Shown here: positions 1 through 8,903 of the stretch, piece after piece
Numbering within the stretch: the stretch's first letter is position 1
Layout of the letters: the number at the start of each line of letters is the position of its first letter
NCBI GenBank assembly: GCA_913060865.1
Contig: CAJXTU010000012.1
Location: 1 to 64,000 of the forward strand
Origin: an uncultured Cycloclasticus sp.
Lineage (GTDB): Bacteria; Pseudomonadota; Gammaproteobacteria; Methylococcales; Cycloclasticaceae
Reading direction: 5' to 3'
Length of the DNA stretch: 64,000 nt
Program-made: the position numbers and the translations under genes
The notes under the pieces: generated by a model
Seen by the model: only the letters and a program-made list of their open reading frames with translations
Told to the model about the DNA's origin: nothing
Database searches by the model: none

Positions 1-11
1 CACACTGCATA

Positions 12-44
12 TCGTCGGCAGCGTCAGATGTGTATAAGAGACAG
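12..44 (+). other. Illumina Nextera read-1 adapter (artefact)
   Basis: Positions 12-44 match the Nextera transposase read-1 adapter. Its last 19 bases (26-44) are the Tn5 mosaic end AGATGTGTATAAGAGACAG, preceded by TCGTCGGCAGCGTC. This is library-preparation sequence left at a contig edge, not genomic DNA. Bases 1-11 are also suspect, and genomic sequence probably begins at about 45. Confidence 0.96.
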
Positions 45-90
45 CCAGATGAGCTACAAGCGCTTCAACATAATTATATATAAAGTAAAT

Positions 91-167
91 TGGTCGGGGT
101 GGAGAGATTCGAACTCCCGACCCACTGCTCCCAAAGCAGTTGCGCTACCAGGCTGCGCTACACCCCG
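91..167 (-). tRNA. tRNA-Pro (anticodon UGG)
   Basis: On the minus strand this 77-nt stretch folds as a tRNA. The acceptor arms CGGGGTG and CACCCCG pair over 7 bp, the discriminator base is A, and CCA is encoded at 93-91. The anticodon stem ACTGC/GCAGT encloses the loop TTTGGGA, giving anticodon TGG (proline). The T arm contains GTTCGAATC. It closely resembles E. coli proM. A strong sigma-70 promoter lies about 50 bp upstream. Confidence 0.96.
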
Positions 168-218
168 ACTACCTTCAGAAAAACTGCATAAATAATGCAA
201 TAAGTCTGTAGGTGGGCG

Positions 219-247
219 ATAATACGGCACATAGGAATTTTGGTCAA
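219..247 (-). promoter_or_regulatory. sigma-70 promoter of tRNA-Pro
   Basis: Read on the minus strand, TTGACC (247-242) and TATTAT (224-219) are separated by exactly 17 bp. A GC-rich stretch (CGCCC) directly follows the -10 box, as in stringently controlled stable-RNA promoters. The predicted leader before the tRNA is about 45 nt. This is a motif reading, not a mapped start. Confidence 0.7.
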
Positions 248-285
248 CGCTTCTTTAATAAAGAGCCTTAAAAAGTTTAAAAAAT

Positions 286-1140
286 ATGACATTTCAAAAG
301 ATTGATGGAAAAAAAATAGCTGCTGAGCTGAGAACGGCTATAAAAAAACAAACAGATGGCCGAATTGCTCGTGGTTTATCTAAACCCGGCTTAGCCGTTA
401 TTTTGGTTGGTGAAAACCCTGCATCCGAGGTTTACGTACGGAATAAATGCAATGCTTGTGAGGAAGTCGGTTTTTATTCGTTATCAAAAACCTTTCCTTA
501 CGGCGTTACTGAGGAAGAGCTACTTAATTTAATAGATGACCTCAATAATAATTCAGCCATAAACGGTATTCTTGTACAGCTTCCCTTACCTGAGCATATT
601 AATGAAGAAAAGATTATCGAAGCGATAGATCCTTTAAAAGATGTCGATGGGTTTCATCCTTATAATATTGGCCGTTTAGCACTCCGTATGCCTGTTTTAA
701 GGTCTTGTACACCTAAAGGCATTATGACGTTACTAAAAAGCACCAATATCCCTTTAGAGGGCAAGGAAGCTGTCGTTATTGGTGCTTCAAATATTGTTGG
801 GCGACCGGTGTCACTTGAATTATTAATGGCGCGTTGCACTGTCACTACGTGCCATAGTCGTACCATTGACCTTGAAGCGCACGTAAAGCGTGCAGATATT
901 ATTATCGCCGCTGTTGGTATTGCTGGGTTTGTTAAAGGTGACTGGGTTAAGCCGGGAGCCGTTGTGATTGATGTCGGTATTAATCGACTTGATACGGGGA
1001 AATTAGCGGGTGACGTTGATTATGAGGCTGCGTCAAAGAATGCGAGCTGGATTACACCGGTTCCCGGTGGAGTTGGCCCAATGACGATCGCCTCTTTATT
1101 AGAAAACACCTTGCAAGCAGCTGAATTACAGAGCAATTAA
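286..1140 (+). CDS. folD: Bifunctional methylenetetrahydrofolate dehydrogenase/cyclohydrolase FolD
   Basis: FolD interconverts 5,10-methylene-THF and 10-formyl-THF, supplying one-carbon units for purines and formyl-Met-tRNA in the cytoplasm. The 284-residue length is normal for the family. Visible signatures are [14 protein letters not shown] near residues 42-55 (including the catalytic lysine region), the QLPLPEH segment near 98-104, the Rossmann motif [12 protein letters not shown] and the C-terminal [16 protein letters not shown]. The ATG at 286 is used although its ribosome-binding site is weak. The gene converges with cysS, leaving 46 bp between the two stop codons. Confidence 0.97.
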   Translation: MTFQKIDGKKIAAELRTAIKKQTDGRIARGLSKPGLAVILVGENPASEVYVRNKCNACEEVGFYSLSKTFPYGVTEEELLNLIDDLNNNSAINGILVQLPLPEHINEEKIIEAIDPLKDVDGFHPYNIGRLALRMPVLRSCTPKGIMTLLKSTNIPLEGKEAVVIGASNIVGRPVSLELLMARCTVTTCHSRTIDLEAHVKRADIIIAAVGIAGFVKGDWVKPGAVVIDVGINRLDTGKLAGDVDYEAASKNASWITPVPGGVGPMTIASLLENTLQAAELQSN

Positions 1141-1186
1141 ATAGCAGAATTAACAGGCTTCCAAGGGTTAGTTGCTCTTGCTTTAA

Positions 1187-2608
1187 TTACTGTGGTTGGG
1201 TCGCTAGGGTTGCGACATTAACCCTACGCCAGGTTGTTTCCGCACCCTTATCTTCAAGAATAATGCCCTGCTCTTTTAATGCATCGCGAATTTGATCTGC
1301 CAGCGCCCAGTTTTTATCTTCTTTTGCTTGAAGACGTTGGTTTATTTGAACATCAATCTCGTCATTACTAATAACGCTATCAGCCCCAGCGCTTGATTGT
1401 AAAAATTCTTCTGGGCTTTGGTTTAAAAGACCTAATGGTCCGGCCATTTTTAATAAATCCCCCGCTATTAGTGAGGCTTGTTCAGGGTTTAAGCTTTTTA
1501 ATTTATTTAGCTCATTAGCACATTCAAACATCACCGATATTGCTTTAGCAGAGTTGAAGTCATCATTCATTGCTTCTTCAAAACGCCTTATATAGTCAGA
1601 CTGAAGGTTATTTTGTATAGGTTTCACGTCTCGTAACGCAGTATAAAGCCGTTCTAGCGCAGAACGTGACTCATTGAGTTGTTCATCTGAATAATTCAAT
1701 GGGCTACGGTAGTGACTTGATAAAACGAAAAAACGAATTTCTTCACCACGATACTTTTTAAGCACATCACGTACAGTAAAAAAGTTACCTAATGATTTCG
1801 ACATTTTTTCATCATCAATACGGACAAAACCATTATGCATCCAGGTATTAACGTAACGTTCACCTGTTGCGGCTTCTGATTGAGCTATCTCATTTTCATG
1901 ATGTGGGAACTGTAAATCCATCCCCCCACCATGAATATCAAAGTGATTCCCTAAGCAGCATGTAGCCATTGCAGAACATTCAATATGCCAACCTGGGCGA
2001 CCCTGCCCCCATGGTGAAGTCCAGGAGGGTTCTTCTGGCTTGGCAGATTTCCATAGAACAAAGTCAAAGGGGTTGCGTTTATTATTATCAACATCTACCC
2101 GTTCACCTGCATTCATATCGTCTAATTTTCTACCTGATAATTGACCATAGTTTTCAAATGATTCAACTGAATAATAAACGTCATTATTTGGGCCGACATA
2201 AGCATTATTATTAGCAATCAATTTTTCGATCATGCTAATAATATTGTCAATTGAGTCAGTCGCTAAAGGTTCAAGGTCGGGAGGGAGCACATTTAATGAT
2301 GCCTCATCTTGATGCATTTCATCGGTAAACCGTTTAGTTAATTGTGTGAAATCTTCCTTCGCTTCAACTGACCTTGCGATAATTTTATCATCAATATCAG
2401 TAATATTGCGCACATACTTAACGTTATATCCTAAGTATTTTAAGTACCTTGATACGACATCAAAAACCACCATTACACGTGCATGGCCTATATGGCAAAA
2501 GTCGTAAACAGTCATGCCACACACATACAAGCTCACTTCACCCTTATTAATGGGAACAAAGGTTTCTTTTTGCTTTGTTAGGGTGTTATGTATTTTCAGT
2601 GCGCTCAT
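1187..2608 (-). CDS. cysS: Cysteinyl-tRNA synthetase
   Basis: This class I aminoacyl-tRNA synthetase charges tRNA-Cys. The protein has 473 residues, normal for bacterial CysRS. Visible motifs are the HIGH signature (CHIGHAR), the KMSKS loop (DEKMSKSLGNFF) and the zinc-site elements LYVCGMTVYDF, WHIECSAM and HHENEIAQSEA, which supply Cys/Cys/His/Glu ligands. It is divergent from the cyclophilin gene, with which it shares a 207-bp intergenic region. The cysS-ppi-lpxH neighbourhood is conserved in E. coli. Confidence 0.97.
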   Translation of the reverse strand: MSALKIHNTLTKQKETFVPINKGEVSLYVCGMTVYDFCHIGHARVMVVFDVVSRYLKYLGYNVKYVRNITDIDDKIIARSVEAKEDFTQLTKRFTDEMHQDEASLNVLPPDLEPLATDSIDNIISMIEKLIANNNAYVGPNNDVYYSVESFENYGQLSGRKLDDMNAGERVDVDNNKRNPFDFVLWKSAKPEEPSWTSPWGQGRPGWHIECSAMATCCLGNHFDIHGGGMDLQFPHHENEIAQSEAATGERYVNTWMHNGFVRIDDEKMSKSLGNFFTVRDVLKKYRGEEIRFFVLSSHYRSPLNYSDEQLNESRSALERLYTALRDVKPIQNNLQSDYIRRFEEAMNDDFNSAKAISVMFECANELNKLKSLNPEQASLIAGDLLKMAGPLGLLNQSPEEFLQSSAGADSVISNDEIDVQINQRLQAKEDKNWALADQIRDALKEQGIILEDKGAETTWRRVNVATLATQPQ

Positions 2609-2815
2609 ATTTCTAGTAAAAATTAATTAAGGGCGAATAATAACCGATTCATCTCTCGTCGGCATAGATCAAAAATTCATTTACAAGTATTTATACAGTT
2701 TATTGAGGTTTACAGTCATTAATATTTGTAGTGTAAAAATAAGATAAGTGAGCTTTATAAAAAAAGTATAAGAAGATAAGATACGGCACTTAATTTATCG
2801 CAGGAGTTCTTACTA

Positions 2816-3415
2816 ATGATCAATAAGCTAATTACTTTTTTAAAGGTAGCTACTGCTAGCGCATTACTTCTTTCAAACGCAACATACGCAACGGACACAA
2901 AAAACATGAGCATAACAAGCATTAAACTGACTACTAACCAAGGTGACATCGTTTTAGAACTCGATGCTGAAAAAGCCCCAAACACCGTTAAAAACTTCGT
3001 TACTTACGTAGAAGAAGGCTTTTATGAAGGTGTTATTTTTCACCGTATTATTCCAAACTTTATGGCACAAGGTGGTGGCTTTACGTCCGACTTTAAACAA
3101 AAAGACACCAACAGCCCTATTCAAAATGAAGCCGACAATGGCCTAGCAAATGATCGCGGCACTATTGCTATGGCAAGAACAGGCGACCCTCACTCAGCAA
3201 CAGGTCAGTTCTTCATCAACTTGGCTGATAATAGTTTTCTAAATCATAGTTCTAAAACTCAACAAGGTTGGGGCTATGCTGTCTTCGGTAAAGTGACTGA
3301 GGGTATGGATGTTGTGGATAAGATGGCAGCTATTCCTACTGGCTCAGGCGGTATGTTCCCTACTGACGTCCCACAAGAAGAAGTGATTATCGAAAAAGCT
3401 GAAGTATTAAAGTAA
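2816..3415 (+). CDS. Peptidyl-prolyl cis-trans isomerase, cyclophilin type, with signal peptide
   Basis: A 199-residue cyclophilin (family motifs [43 protein letters not shown]) that catalyses prolyl isomerisation. Residues 1-26 form a plausible Sec signal peptide: a basic start, a hydrophobic core ending [10 protein letters not shown], then TDT. That predicts a periplasmic enzyme. Its position between cysS and lpxH matches E. coli ppiB, which is cytoplasmic, so the family label ppiA or ppiB is left open. A strong AGGAG (2802-2806) sits 9 nt before the ATG at 2816, whereas the internal Met31 (MSITSIKL) lacks one, which favours the exported start. LpxH follows after 3 bp. Confidence 0.92.
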   Translation: MINKLITFLKVATASALLLSNATYATDTKNMSITSIKLTTNQGDIVLELDAEKAPNTVKNFVTYVEEGFYEGVIFHRIIPNFMAQGGGFTSDFKQKDTNSPIQNEADNGLANDRGTIAMARTGDPHSATGQFFINLADNSFLNHSSKTQQGWGYAVFGKVTEGMDVVDKMAAIPTGSGGMFPTDVPQEEVIIEKAEVLK

Positions 3416-3418
3416 TTC

Positions 3419-4144
3419 GTGTCAAAACACGTTCATTTTATTTCAGATTTACACCTGACCCAAGATAGGCCAGAGACAACTCAACGATTTCTGGCTTATC
3501 TTGATTCTTTAGATTCATCAGTTTCCTACCTTTATATTCTAGGTGACCTGTTTGATGTTTGGGTCGGCGATGATGACCCTACTCCGCCGAATGAAACAAT
3601 TAAGGAAGCCCTTAATCAACTGACCACCAAAGGTGTTCAAGTTTACTTTTTACCCGGTAATAGAGATTTTTTAATCGGTAAAGAGTTCTTTAGTGCTACA
3701 AATGTCATTTGTTTGGGCGATGAATCTGTCATCGATTTATTTGGCATAAAAACGCTATTAATGCACGGTGATTTACTCTGTACTGATGATGTTGAGTATC
3801 AGCAATTTAGACAAGTGACGCACAACCCAGCTTGGCAGCAAAACATTTTATCTAAGCCCTTACAAGAGCGTTTGGCACTTGCCCAGCATTATCGGCAAGA
3901 AAGCCACTTGAATAAAAAAGATAAGTCTGCTGATATTATGGACGTTAATGAAACAGCCGTTATTGGTGTGCTTAAAAAGCATCATGTTTCGCGACTAATT
4001 CATGGCCATACACATCGTCCAAATATTCATATGCATGTTGTTAATGAGCAAGCCGCTGAAAGGTTCGTTTTAGCTGAATGGGATAGCGAGGGGAGTATTC
4101 TAGAGTGGAGCGAGACTGGCTATAGAATTATCACACTTAGCTGA
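3419..4144 (+). CDS. lpxH: UDP-2,3-diacylglucosamine diphosphatase LpxH
   Basis: LpxH hydrolyses UDP-2,3-diacylglucosamine to lipid X in lipid A synthesis at the inner membrane surface. The 241-residue protein shows the calcineurin-type metallophosphatase motifs in order: ISDLHL (metal Asp and His), LGDLFDVWVGDD, GNRDFL, LMHGDLLCTDD and the C-terminal HGHTHRP. The start is GTG, only 3 bp after the cyclophilin stop, so translation is probably coupled. It converges with the DUF455 gene. Confidence 0.96.
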   Translation: MSKHVHFISDLHLTQDRPETTQRFLAYLDSLDSSVSYLYILGDLFDVWVGDDDPTPPNETIKEALNQLTTKGVQVYFLPGNRDFLIGKEFFSATNVICLGDESVIDLFGIKTLLMHGDLLCTDDVEYQQFRQVTHNPAWQQNILSKPLQERLALAQHYRQESHLNKKDKSADIMDVNETAVIGVLKKHHVSRLIHGHTHRPNIHMHVVNEQAAERFVLAEWDSEGSILEWSETGYRIITLS

Positions 4145-4170
4145 ATTTCGCCTTTACCCTCATCAAACGA

Positions 4171-4989
4171 TTATTTGCTAGTTTGACGTTTATCTAAACG
4201 TTCCAGTTCTAGCAATTCAGTTTCTGTAAAGCCAGCTCTACGACGCAATGGTTTATTAAAGGGGCCTAATATTTGCCCTTTTAAATAATGTTCAATATTG
4301 TCAAAAAACACCTTTTCACGTTGAATATCATCTCGTTGACAGACGTAGTCAAGCCATTTCGTACCATATTCAACGTGCGTAACTTCATCCTCTAAAATAA
4401 TTTCTAAAATTTCAGCTGAAGCCGTATCTTTTTGGGCATAGAGTTTAACTAACATGGCAGGTGTTACATCAAGGCCACGAGCTTCAAGATAACGTGGAAC
4501 AAGCGACAATCGAGCAAGCAAATCATTTTCGGTCTTTACAGCCATACTCCACAAACCATCATGCGATGGAATGTCCCCATATGCGCAATCAAATTGAGTT
4601 AAATGGTCACAGAGCAGCTTAAAGTGTTTGCATTCATCATTCGCAACATATAGCCAGTCTTTATAAAACTGTTCAGGTAAGCCTTTAAAACGATAGGCAA
4701 TATCTAACGCTAGCTTTATCGCATTGAATTCAATATGCGCAATCGCGTGAATAAAAGAACGCTTTCCTGCTTCTGTTCCTAGACGTCTTCGCGGTAAGTC
4801 TCTCGGTGGTACGCAGATCGGTTTTTCTGGAAAACATACCCGTTCTACTGGCTGAACTATTCGACTGGATGGTTCAACAAATACACTGGTGGAACAACTT
4901 AATTCAAAAGCTTTTTGTGTCATCTCAATTGTTTCTTCAACTGATGATGTCAACAGTGCTTTTTCTATGTCATTAAATAAATCAGTCAT
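4171..4989 (-). CDS. DUF455 family ferritin-like protein
   Basis: This 272-residue protein matches the DUF455 family, a predicted four-helix ferritin-like fold. Candidate di-metal motifs are HAIAHIEFNAIKLALD, NDECKHF, YLEARGLDVTP and EDEVTHVEYG, which supply Glu and His residues spaced as in ferritin-like carboxylate-bridged sites. The biochemical role of the family is not established as far as I know, and none is assigned here. It is divergent from sthA across an 86-bp intergenic region. Confidence 0.88.
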   Translation of the reverse strand: MTDLFNDIEKALLTSSVEETIEMTQKAFELSCSTSVFVEPSSRIVQPVERVCFPEKPICVPPRDLPRRRLGTEAGKRSFIHAIAHIEFNAIKLALDIAYRFKGLPEQFYKDWLYVANDECKHFKLLCDHLTQFDCAYGDIPSHDGLWSMAVKTENDLLARLSLVPRYLEARGLDVTPAMLVKLYAQKDTASAEILEIILEDEVTHVEYGTKWLDYVCQRDDIQREKVFFDNIEHYLKGQILGPFNKPLRRRAGFTETELLELERLDKRQTSK

Positions 4990-5075
4990 CTATAAATACT
5001 CTTAGCTAAAGCAAGATTTTATCGCATCTGTTGTATACTTGTTTTAGCGTTTGTAAAAAATAATGAGAATAAGTA

Positions 5076-6488
5076 ATGAGTAAATATGATTATGATGTCA
5101 TCGTTGTAGGTACTGGCCCTGGTGGTGAAGGTGCGGCCATGAAAGCCTGTAAAGAAGGTAAGAAAGTTGCCATTATAGAAAAATATAAAGATGTTGGCGG
5201 TGGTTGTACTCATTGGGGAACCATCCCTTCAAAAGCCTTACGTCAAGCCGTTCAACGTGTTATCCAATTTAATCGAAATCGATGGTTTAAAGAGGCCTGT
5301 GGTGGTCCGCTCCACCTAACATTTCCGCAGCTTTTAAGTTCTGCTACCGACGTTATAAAAAGACAAGTCGACATGCGGAGTAGTTTTTACGAAAGAAACA
5401 ACCTCGACTTGCTTCATGGTACCGCTAGTTTTGTTGATGAAAACACCATGCTAATCAAGGCTAATGATGGCTCAAAGTCTAAAAAAATAAGTGCCAACGT
5501 TTTTGTACTGGCTCCGGGCTCTCACCCCTATCGGCCTGATGACGTTGACTTTAACCATCATAATATTTTTGATAGCGACACCATTTTGGGTCTAAATTTT
5601 ACGCCGCGTTCAATTACTATTTATGGTGCAGGTGTTATTGGTTCCGAGTACGCCTCAATTTTTCAAGGGCTTGGTGTTAAGGTTAACCTCATCAATACTC
5701 AAGCGACCTTACTGGCCTTTTTGGATGAAGAAATAGTGCATGCACTCAGTCATGACATGCGTAACCAAGGTGTTGTTATTCGCTCTAGCGAGGAATACGA
5801 TTCCATTGTGGGGGACGATAAAAGCGTCACGACGCATTTAGTGTCGGGCAAAAAAATCAAGACAGATATCTTCCTTTGGGCTAATGGCAGAACGGGTAAT
5901 TTTGAGGAATTAGCTCTTGAAAAAGTTGGCATTACACCTAATTCTCGTGGGCAAATTAACGTCAATGATCATTACCAGGTAGAGGGCAAAGAGCATATTT
6001 ATGCTGTTGGTGATTTTATTGGCTATCCCAGTTTAGCCAGTGCGGCGTATGATCAAGGCCGCTTTGCCGCTACCCATATTGTCAATGGTTCGTCTGATGC
6101 CAAATTGGTTAAAGATATTCCAACAGGTATATATACCAACCCAGAAATCAGTTCCGTCGGCTATACAGAAAAAGAGTTAACCGAACAAAAAGTACCTTAT
6201 GAAACCGGTTATTCACGTTTTGACTCACTGGCTAGAGCCCAAATTTCTGGAGAAACACAAGGTTTGTTGAAAATCATCTTTCACTCAGAAACGTTGCAAA
6301 TTCTGGGTGTGCATTGTTTTGGTGATCAAGCCGCTGAAATTATTCATATTGGCCAAGCCATTATGTCGCAAGAAGGTGAAGCGAATACCCTGCTCTACTT
6401 TACTAATACAACTTTTAACTACCCAACCATGGCTGAAGCTTATCGAGTCGCTGCCTTAAATGGTTTAAACCGTTTGGATAATCATTAA
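5076..6488 (+). CDS. sthA: Soluble pyridine nucleotide transhydrogenase SthA
   Basis: This cytoplasmic flavoprotein transfers hydride between NADPH and NAD+. It has 470 residues. The N-terminal FAD motif is [15 protein letters not shown]. The motif [16 protein letters not shown] carries a single cysteine where disulfide reductases have the CxxxxC pair, and that marks SthA within the family. The second nucleotide motif is [15 protein letters not shown], the FAD-binding YAVGDF lies near residue 310, and a C-terminal dimerisation domain follows. A TATACT element at 5033-5038 may be its -10 box, but no good -35 box is visible. Confidence 0.96.
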   Translation: MSKYDYDVIVVGTGPGGEGAAMKACKEGKKVAIIEKYKDVGGGCTHWGTIPSKALRQAVQRVIQFNRNRWFKEACGGPLHLTFPQLLSSATDVIKRQVDMRSSFYERNNLDLLHGTASFVDENTMLIKANDGSKSKKISANVFVLAPGSHPYRPDDVDFNHHNIFDSDTILGLNFTPRSITIYGAGVIGSEYASIFQGLGVKVNLINTQATLLAFLDEEIVHALSHDMRNQGVVIRSSEEYDSIVGDDKSVTTHLVSGKKIKTDIFLWANGRTGNFEELALEKVGITPNSRGQINVNDHYQVEGKEHIYAVGDFIGYPSLASAAYDQGRFAATHIVNGSSDAKLVKDIPTGIYTNPEISSVGYTEKELTEQKVPYETGYSRFDSLARAQISGETQGLLKIIFHSETLQILGVHCFGDQAAEIIHIGQAIMSQEGEANTLLYFTNTTFNYPTMAEAYRVAALNGLNRLDNH

Positions 6489-6548
6489 TTTAGTATTCAT
6501 GTTCAGGTCGTATAGTGTGGATACGTCAACTAAACTAAGGGTCTAAAT

Positions 6549-7238
6549 ATGAATAAATGGATTTTGTTATTAAGTTTAACTGTCATAACACACTCAACTT
6601 TTGCACATAATGTGCAGCTTGAAGGGATCGTCAACCTGCAAGCATCCGCTAGCATTGAAGTTGAAACGGATACCATGCAGGCAACCATAGCCGTAGAAGC
6701 TGAAAATTACGACCCGGCCGTACTGGCTGAGCAAATAAATAAAAAGATGTCTTGGGCGCTGAAAACAGCCGCACCTTTTAAAACCGTAAAAGTAAAAGGT
6801 GGCCAGTACACATCACACCAACTTTATAGTAAACGTATTTTCAAAGCATGGCGTGGCACTCAAACCATTACGCTAGAAAGTAAGGATAGTAAGCAACTAG
6901 GAAAACTCATCGGCTTGTTACAAAAAAAACTACTTATTAAATCTCTTCGTTACCAAGTCTCAAAAGAAAAATTAGCCGTTACTAAGCAGTTACTCACAAA
7001 ACAAGCGATTGCACAATTTAAGGCACAAGCAAAAATTATTACAAAAGAGTTTGATAAAAATAAATATGTAATCCACCAAATTAACATCAATTCAAACAAT
7101 CAGTATCGGCCCGTGCATTACGCAAAATCACGAATGCTTTCTAGTGCCATGTCTGATGAGGCCGCCCCTGCCAACCTGCAACAAAACTCATCCATTGTGC
7201 AGGTTAATATCAACGGATCCATTCGGATAATTAACTAA
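6549..7238 (+). CDS. SIMPL domain (DUF541) periplasmic protein
   Basis: A 229-residue protein with an N-terminal signal peptide (hydrophobic residues 3-19, probable cleavage after THSTFA). A SIMPL/DUF541-type domain follows, with beta strands such as LQASASIEVETDTMQATIAVEAE and a helix DPAVLAEQINKKM. Family members are exported and sometimes linked to oxidative-stress tolerance, but no specific role can be assigned. An AAGGG about 8 nt upstream supports the ATG. The gene precedes the nitrate module and appears independent of it. Confidence 0.8.
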   Translation: MNKWILLLSLTVITHSTFAHNVQLEGIVNLQASASIEVETDTMQATIAVEAENYDPAVLAEQINKKMSWALKTAAPFKTVKVKGGQYTSHQLYSKRIFKAWRGTQTITLESKDSKQLGKLIGLLQKKLLIKSLRYQVSKEKLAVTKQLLTKQAIAQFKAQAKIITKEFDKNKYVIHQININSNNQYRPVHYAKSRMLSSAMSDEAAPANLQQNSSIVQVNINGSIRIIN

Positions 7239-7276
7239 GGTTACGATAACAGTCTCACTATATCGTTTCTTCTTGC

Positions 7277-7322
7277 GCACCATTATAGTGCTACTTAGTT
7301 ATAGATAGCACTTTAATGATGC
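7277..7322 (+). promoter_or_regulatory. Tandem NtrC-type enhancer sites
   Basis: GCAC-N7-GTGC at 7277-7291 fits the NtrC dyad consensus. A second, imperfect dyad GCAC-N7-ATGC lies at 7308-7322. Their centres are about 31 bp apart, near three helical turns. They lie roughly 127 and 96 bp upstream of the start predicted for the sigma-54 promoter at 7384-7400, the usual enhancer distance for NtrC. Confidence 0.62.
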
Positions 7323-7383
7323 GACGCAATATTTACACTCATTACTGATCCTCCTTAAACCGTTGTATATGGCCAACATAAAG

Positions 7384-7400
7384 TTGGCATAGTCATTGCT
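7384..7400 (+). promoter_or_regulatory. sigma-54 (RpoN) promoter of the porin/nasT operon
   Basis: The sequence TTGGCATA-GTCA-TTGCT matches the sigma-54 consensus YTGGCACG-N4-TTGCW at all key bases, including the -24 GG and -12 GC. Predicted transcription starts near 7411, so the leader RNA begins just before the hairpins described below. With the upstream NtrC-type sites this implies activation under nitrogen limitation. Confidence 0.72.
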
Positions 7401-7419
7401 ATACAGTGTTCATGTGCTA

Positions 7420-7490
7420 TTTGCTTTATTAAAGGAATAACACCACTGTAACGGCGCAGTGATAACAACAATCATAATATGTAAAGCAAA
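7420..7490 (+). promoter_or_regulatory. ANTAR-type RNA leader upstream of the porin gene
   Basis: The second hairpin (P2-like) is CACTGT (7444-7449), hexaloop AACGGC (7450-7455), GCAGTG (7456-7461). The loop has A at position 1 and G at position 4, the ANTAR-target signature. A weaker first hairpin, TTATT-AAAGG-AATAA (7426-7440), ends 3 nt before it but has a 5-nt loop. A 9-bp long-range pairing (7420-7428 with 7482-7490) would enclose both and competes with the first hairpin. Known NasR/NasT-family leaders work by antitermination; that function is inferred here. Confidence 0.62.
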
Positions 7491-7492
7491 GA

Positions 7493-7524
7493 AGCTAACT
7501 CGGTGTACTCGTGTTGGCTTTTTT
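7493..7524 (+). terminator. Intrinsic terminator (attenuator) before the porin gene
   Basis: AGCTAAC (7493-7499) pairs with GTTGGCT (7513-7519). After a T-T mismatch CG pairs with CG, with a 7-nt loop at 7503-7509. The stem is followed by a T run to 7524. It lies inside the leader, 42 bp before the porin start codon, so it can act as an attenuator released by the NasT-like protein. Confidence 0.72.
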
Positions 7525-7566
7525 ATATTTTATGTTTTTTATAAAAAATTAATTTAGAGAGTTAAA

Positions 7567-8853
7567 ATGAAAATTAAGAGAAAAAGCCAATCGAACCCTG
7601 TGATAATTGGAGCCATCGCTAGCACAATGCTAATGACTGCTGCACCTTTAGCTCAGGCCGAAGAATCTTTATTAAGTGCCTTAACCAGTGGTAAAGCCAG
7701 TTACAGCGCTAGATTACGTTATGAAAACGTCGATCAAGATAACTTACCTGAAGAAGCTAACGCCTATACCGCTAGATTAACAGCGGCTTACAAAACGGGA
7801 TCATATTACGGGCTTGCTCTGTTTGGTGAAGTTGAAAGCGTACACAGTCTATTTAGTAATAACTACGCCCACAAATCTCAAGCAAAAGGTGCTACCTACC
7901 CTGTTATTGCAGACCCTAACGAAACCGAGTTAAACCAAGGTTACCTGTTTTATACAGGCCTTGAAAACACCTCAATGAAATTAGGTCGCCAGGCACTAAC
8001 ATACCGTGGTGCACCTTTTCATCGACATATTGGTACAGTCGCGTGGCGTCAAAATTGGCAAACACTTGATGCCTTCTCTATTTCTAATCAATCGCTAACA
8101 GATACAACTATCAATTATGCTTATGTTTGGAATGTGAACCGAATCTTTGGTGAAGATGCACCAGAACCTTTTGATAATTTTGACAGCGATTCACATTTAT
8201 TCAATGTTCAATATACCGGCTTTAAACCCGCAAAAATTGAAGCCTATGCCTACTTATATGATTTTGAAAACGGCGATGCTTTTTCAACTAATACATACGG
8301 CTTAAGAGTTAGCGGTGGTACTCCTGTCAGCGATAACACTAAAGTCATTTATACGGCCGAATATGCAACTCAGTCTGATGCTGCTGATAATCCTAATTCT
8401 ATTGATGCAGATTATATGTTGGCCGAATTAGGTACAAAAATGTCATTTAGTGGCCCTCTTAAAATGCTATTGCTTAAAGCAAGCTATGAGTTACAAGAAG
8501 GCAATGGTGGTGCAGACCGTTTTGTTACTATTTTGGGAACCAACCATGCTTATCAAGGTTGGGCAGATAAATTCTTAGTAACACCGGGTGATGGTGTTGA
8601 AGATATCTACTTAACAGCCGTTGCCCAAGCATACGGTATGAAATTTGTAGCGTCTTACCATGACTTTAGTTCAGACAATAACAGTTATGACTACGGTACT
8701 GAGTTTGATATTTTAGCCACAAAAAAAGTGAGTAAAAATTATACCGTAGGTCTTAAGTATGCTGATTACAACGCCGATAATAACGCCTTAAATATGGGCG
8801 CAACCGCAATTGATACAACTAAATTATGGGCATTTGTTAGCGCGAAATTCTAG
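7567..8853 (+). CDS. Outer-membrane porin-like beta-barrel (alginate-export type)
   Basis: A 428-residue protein with a signal peptide (residues 1-31, ending APLAQA before EESLL). It is followed by alternating-hydrophobicity strands typical of a beta barrel and a C-terminal aromatic residue (SAKF). The pattern around MKLGRQALTYRGAPFHRHIGTVAWRQNWQTLD in short pieces (LGRQ, RQNWQ) suggests the alginate-export/porin superfamily. Its place between NtrC/sigma-54 control sites and a nitrate-type ABC transporter suggests outer-membrane passage of nitrate or another nitrogen source. That substrate is inference. Confidence 0.8.
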   Translation: MKIKRKSQSNPVIIGAIASTMLMTAAPLAQAEESLLSALTSGKASYSARLRYENVDQDNLPEEANAYTARLTAAYKTGSYYGLALFGEVESVHSLFSNNYAHKSQAKGATYPVIADPNETELNQGYLFYTGLENTSMKLGRQALTYRGAPFHRHIGTVAWRQNWQTLDAFSISNQSLTDTTINYAYVWNVNRIFGEDAPEPFDNFDSDSHLFNVQYTGFKPAKIEAYAYLYDFENGDAFSTNTYGLRVSGGTPVSDNTKVIYTAEYATQSDAADNPNSIDADYMLAELGTKMSFSGPLKMLLLKASYELQEGNGGADRFVTILGTNHAYQGWADKFLVTPGDGVEDIYLTAVAQAYGMKFVASYHDFSSDNNSYDYGTEFDILATKKVSKNYTVGLKYADYNADNNALNMGATAIDTTKLWAFVSAKF

Positions 8854-8903
8854 CTAATACATCAATTTAGAAAAATTATCTGATAACGATTAATAGAAAC
8901 TTA

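Noticed and set aside
26-44. Tn5 mosaic end as a natural transposon terminus
   Set aside because: It is part of the complete Nextera adapter, and no transposase or second end is nearby.
660-866. Minus-strand open frame inside folD
   Set aside because: It is a shadow of folD with no recognisable domain and no ribosome-binding site. The same reasoning applies to the many short antisense frames inside cysS, sthA, acnB, lepA, sdhA and other core genes.
5019-5060. Full sigma-70 promoter for sthA
   Set aside because: TATACT at 5033-5038 is a fair -10 box, but no -35 hexamer is visible at 16-18 bp, so it is mentioned only under sthA.
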